A DNA stretch of 6,487 nt from an uncultured Opitutia bacterium (GTDB lineage Bacteria > Verrucomicrobiota > Verrucomicrobiae > Opitutales > MB11C04): positions 1-6,487 of the forward strand of contig CAJWWH010000098.1 of NCBI GenBank assembly GCA_913048545.1, given 5' to 3'. The translations under genes and the position numbers were made by a program. This document shows, piece by piece, positions 5,935 through 6,487 of the stretch. Below the pieces are notes generated by a model that saw only the letters and a list, made by a program, of their open reading frames with translations, was not told where the DNA came from and ran no database searches. Numbering within the stretch: position 1 is the first letter of the stretch; every line of letters begins with the position of its first letter.

Positions 5935-6282
5935 TTAGGAACTCAGTGAAATTAAATACACCACCAGTAAGCAAAGACAAAGCAAAGTAAAGGAAGGAAG
6001 CATCTTGAATAAGGCACTTTTCAGGCGGAGGTGCGTCCCCAACGCGGCCAGCATTAAGGCGGCAATACCGAACGCTCCGATTCGAACGATTTCCGGGCTG
6101 TTGCTTAATAGCATAATCGCAAACGAAAGCTTTAGAATTCCAACCAAATCCCGCAACCAGGTGGGCAGATTAAAATGCTTGAATTCATCTTTTATATTAT
6201 TGTAGCGCACTACCCAGACAAAGGAAATAGAACCAAATATAATCGTCGTTAACAATTCTAACGCAACAGGTAAAGTAATCAT
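5935..6282 (-). CDS. DoxX-like family membrane protein, second copy
   Basis: A 115-residue membrane protein with four hydrophobic segments (about 5-25, 43-60, 64-83, 94-113). The signature NLPTWLRDLVGILKLSFAIMLL is at 38-59; ALMLAALGTHLRLKSALFKMLPS (75-97) matches the DoxX-like pattern of a GA/ALGTHLR turn followed by a helix that starts with P. It is clearly diverged from the DoxX-like protein encoded just downstream (no long shared stretches), so the pair is either an old duplication or two different subfamilies. It is probably the first gene of a three-gene transcript with the genes at 5527 and 5308. The ATG at 6282 has no Shine-Dalgarno sequence; the first helix starts right after it. The function is unknown. 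Confidence 0.8.
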   Translation of the reverse strand: MITLPVALELLTTIIFGSISFVWVVRYNNIKDEFKHFNLPTWLRDLVGILKLSFAIMLLSNSPEIVRIGAFGIAALMLAALGTHLRLKSALFKMLPSFTLLCLCLLVVYLISLSS

Positions 6283-6422
6283 AAATATTTCGGTAATTCG
6301 GTTGTTAAATTTTTCTAAATTTCAATGATTATCGAAAGTTTCATTTTGAACAAGATTTTAAATGCAAGCCCTGCTAAGGGGATTTGATTCGGTTTATCAA
6401 TAATCCTGATTTATAATCGCAC

Positions 6423-6441
6423 TTGCAATACTGCAAAAAAA
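6423..6441. other. Short palindrome and A/T run next to the tRNA 3' end
   Basis: TTGCA-ATAC-TGCAA (6423-6436) is a perfect 5-bp stem with a 4-base loop. It overlaps the seven A (6435-6441; seven T on the tRNA strand) that directly follow the CCA of the tRNA. On the tRNA strand, the folded tRNA end followed by T7 could itself end transcription. The remaining 140 bases up to the DoxX-like start at 6282 are AT-rich and I see no convincing promoter in them, although the operon promoter should be here. Confidence 0.3.
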
Positions 6442-6487
6442 TGGAGCCGAGAATCGGATTCGAACCGACGACCTACGCATTACGAAT
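6442..6487 (-). tRNA. tRNA-Thr(CGT), 3' part, 5' end outside the window
   Basis: Read on the minus strand, the last 46 bases give the 3' half of a tRNA. The anticodon loop is TTCGTAA (anticodon CGT, reading the threonine codon ACG), with A31 pairing with the first base of the 3' anticodon stem TGCGT. The variable loop is AGGTC, the T stem GTCGG/CCGAT closes the T loop TTCGAAT, and then come the acceptor strand TCTCGGC, discriminator T and an encoded CCA. The anticodon-arm and variable-loop sequence closely matches bacterial tRNA-Thr(CGT) such as that of E. coli. The acceptor 5' strand should read GCCGAGA in the flanking DNA. Confidence 0.95.

Overview
The window is about 6.5 kb of ordinary, gene-dense bacterial DNA of moderate GC content. 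It holds ten protein genes (one cut by the left edge) and a tRNA cut by the right edge. Two-thirds or more of the gene products are exported or membrane-embedded: two lipoproteins, two proteins with Sec-type signal sequences, one single-pass small protein, one 4-TM pair plus a 2-TM small protein, and a sodium symporter. Shine-Dalgarno sequences are weak or absent before most starts. Together with a DUF6428 protein, a stand-alone F5/8 type C (discoidin-like) protein and a YwqK/MORN_2 lipoprotein, this suggests a Gram-negative environmental bacterium. Marine Verrucomicrobiota (Opitutae-like) is my best guess and Bacteroidota an alternative. This placement is inference; no marker gene in the window settles it.

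Layout. Bases 1-880 (minus): the first 293 residues of a bile acid:sodium symporter (BASS) family transporter. Bases 914-1105 (plus): a 63-residue single-pass membrane protein, divergent from the transporter with a 33-bp gap. Bases 1108-1647, 1686-2090 and 2145-3071 (minus): three genes in one direction, which in transcription order are a LysR-type regulator, a lipoprotein with a staphylococcal-nuclease-like fold, and an exported F5/8 type C protein. Bases 3244-4191 (plus): an exported 315-residue protein divergent from the regulator, whose middle part resembles a cupredoxin-like 'YYYC..H..MGG' domain with most copper ligands gone. Bases 4199-4714 (minus): a lipoprotein with a coiled coil and MORN_2 (YwqK-type) repeats. 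Bases 4824-5273 (plus): a DUF6428 protein with a cysteine-rich tail, a family I associate with arsenic-resistance neighbourhoods. Bases 5308-5484, 5527-5913 and 5935-6282 (minus): a likely operon of three small membrane proteins, two of them DoxX-like. Bases 6442-6487 (minus): the 3' part of tRNA-Thr(CGT).

How the genes relate. The clearest functional pairing is the LysR-type regulator with the divergent exported protein at 3244, since LysR regulators commonly control the gene next to them; the AT-rich gap between them contains an interrupted palindrome. The DoxX-like pair and the 58-residue protein after them are spaced as one transcript. The most interesting pattern is that two exported proteins (1686-2090 and 3244-4191) keep the fold signature of a catalytic or metal-binding family but have lost its active-site residues, which suggests binding or structural roles. 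I do not see a mobile element, a CRISPR array or a recognisable defence system.
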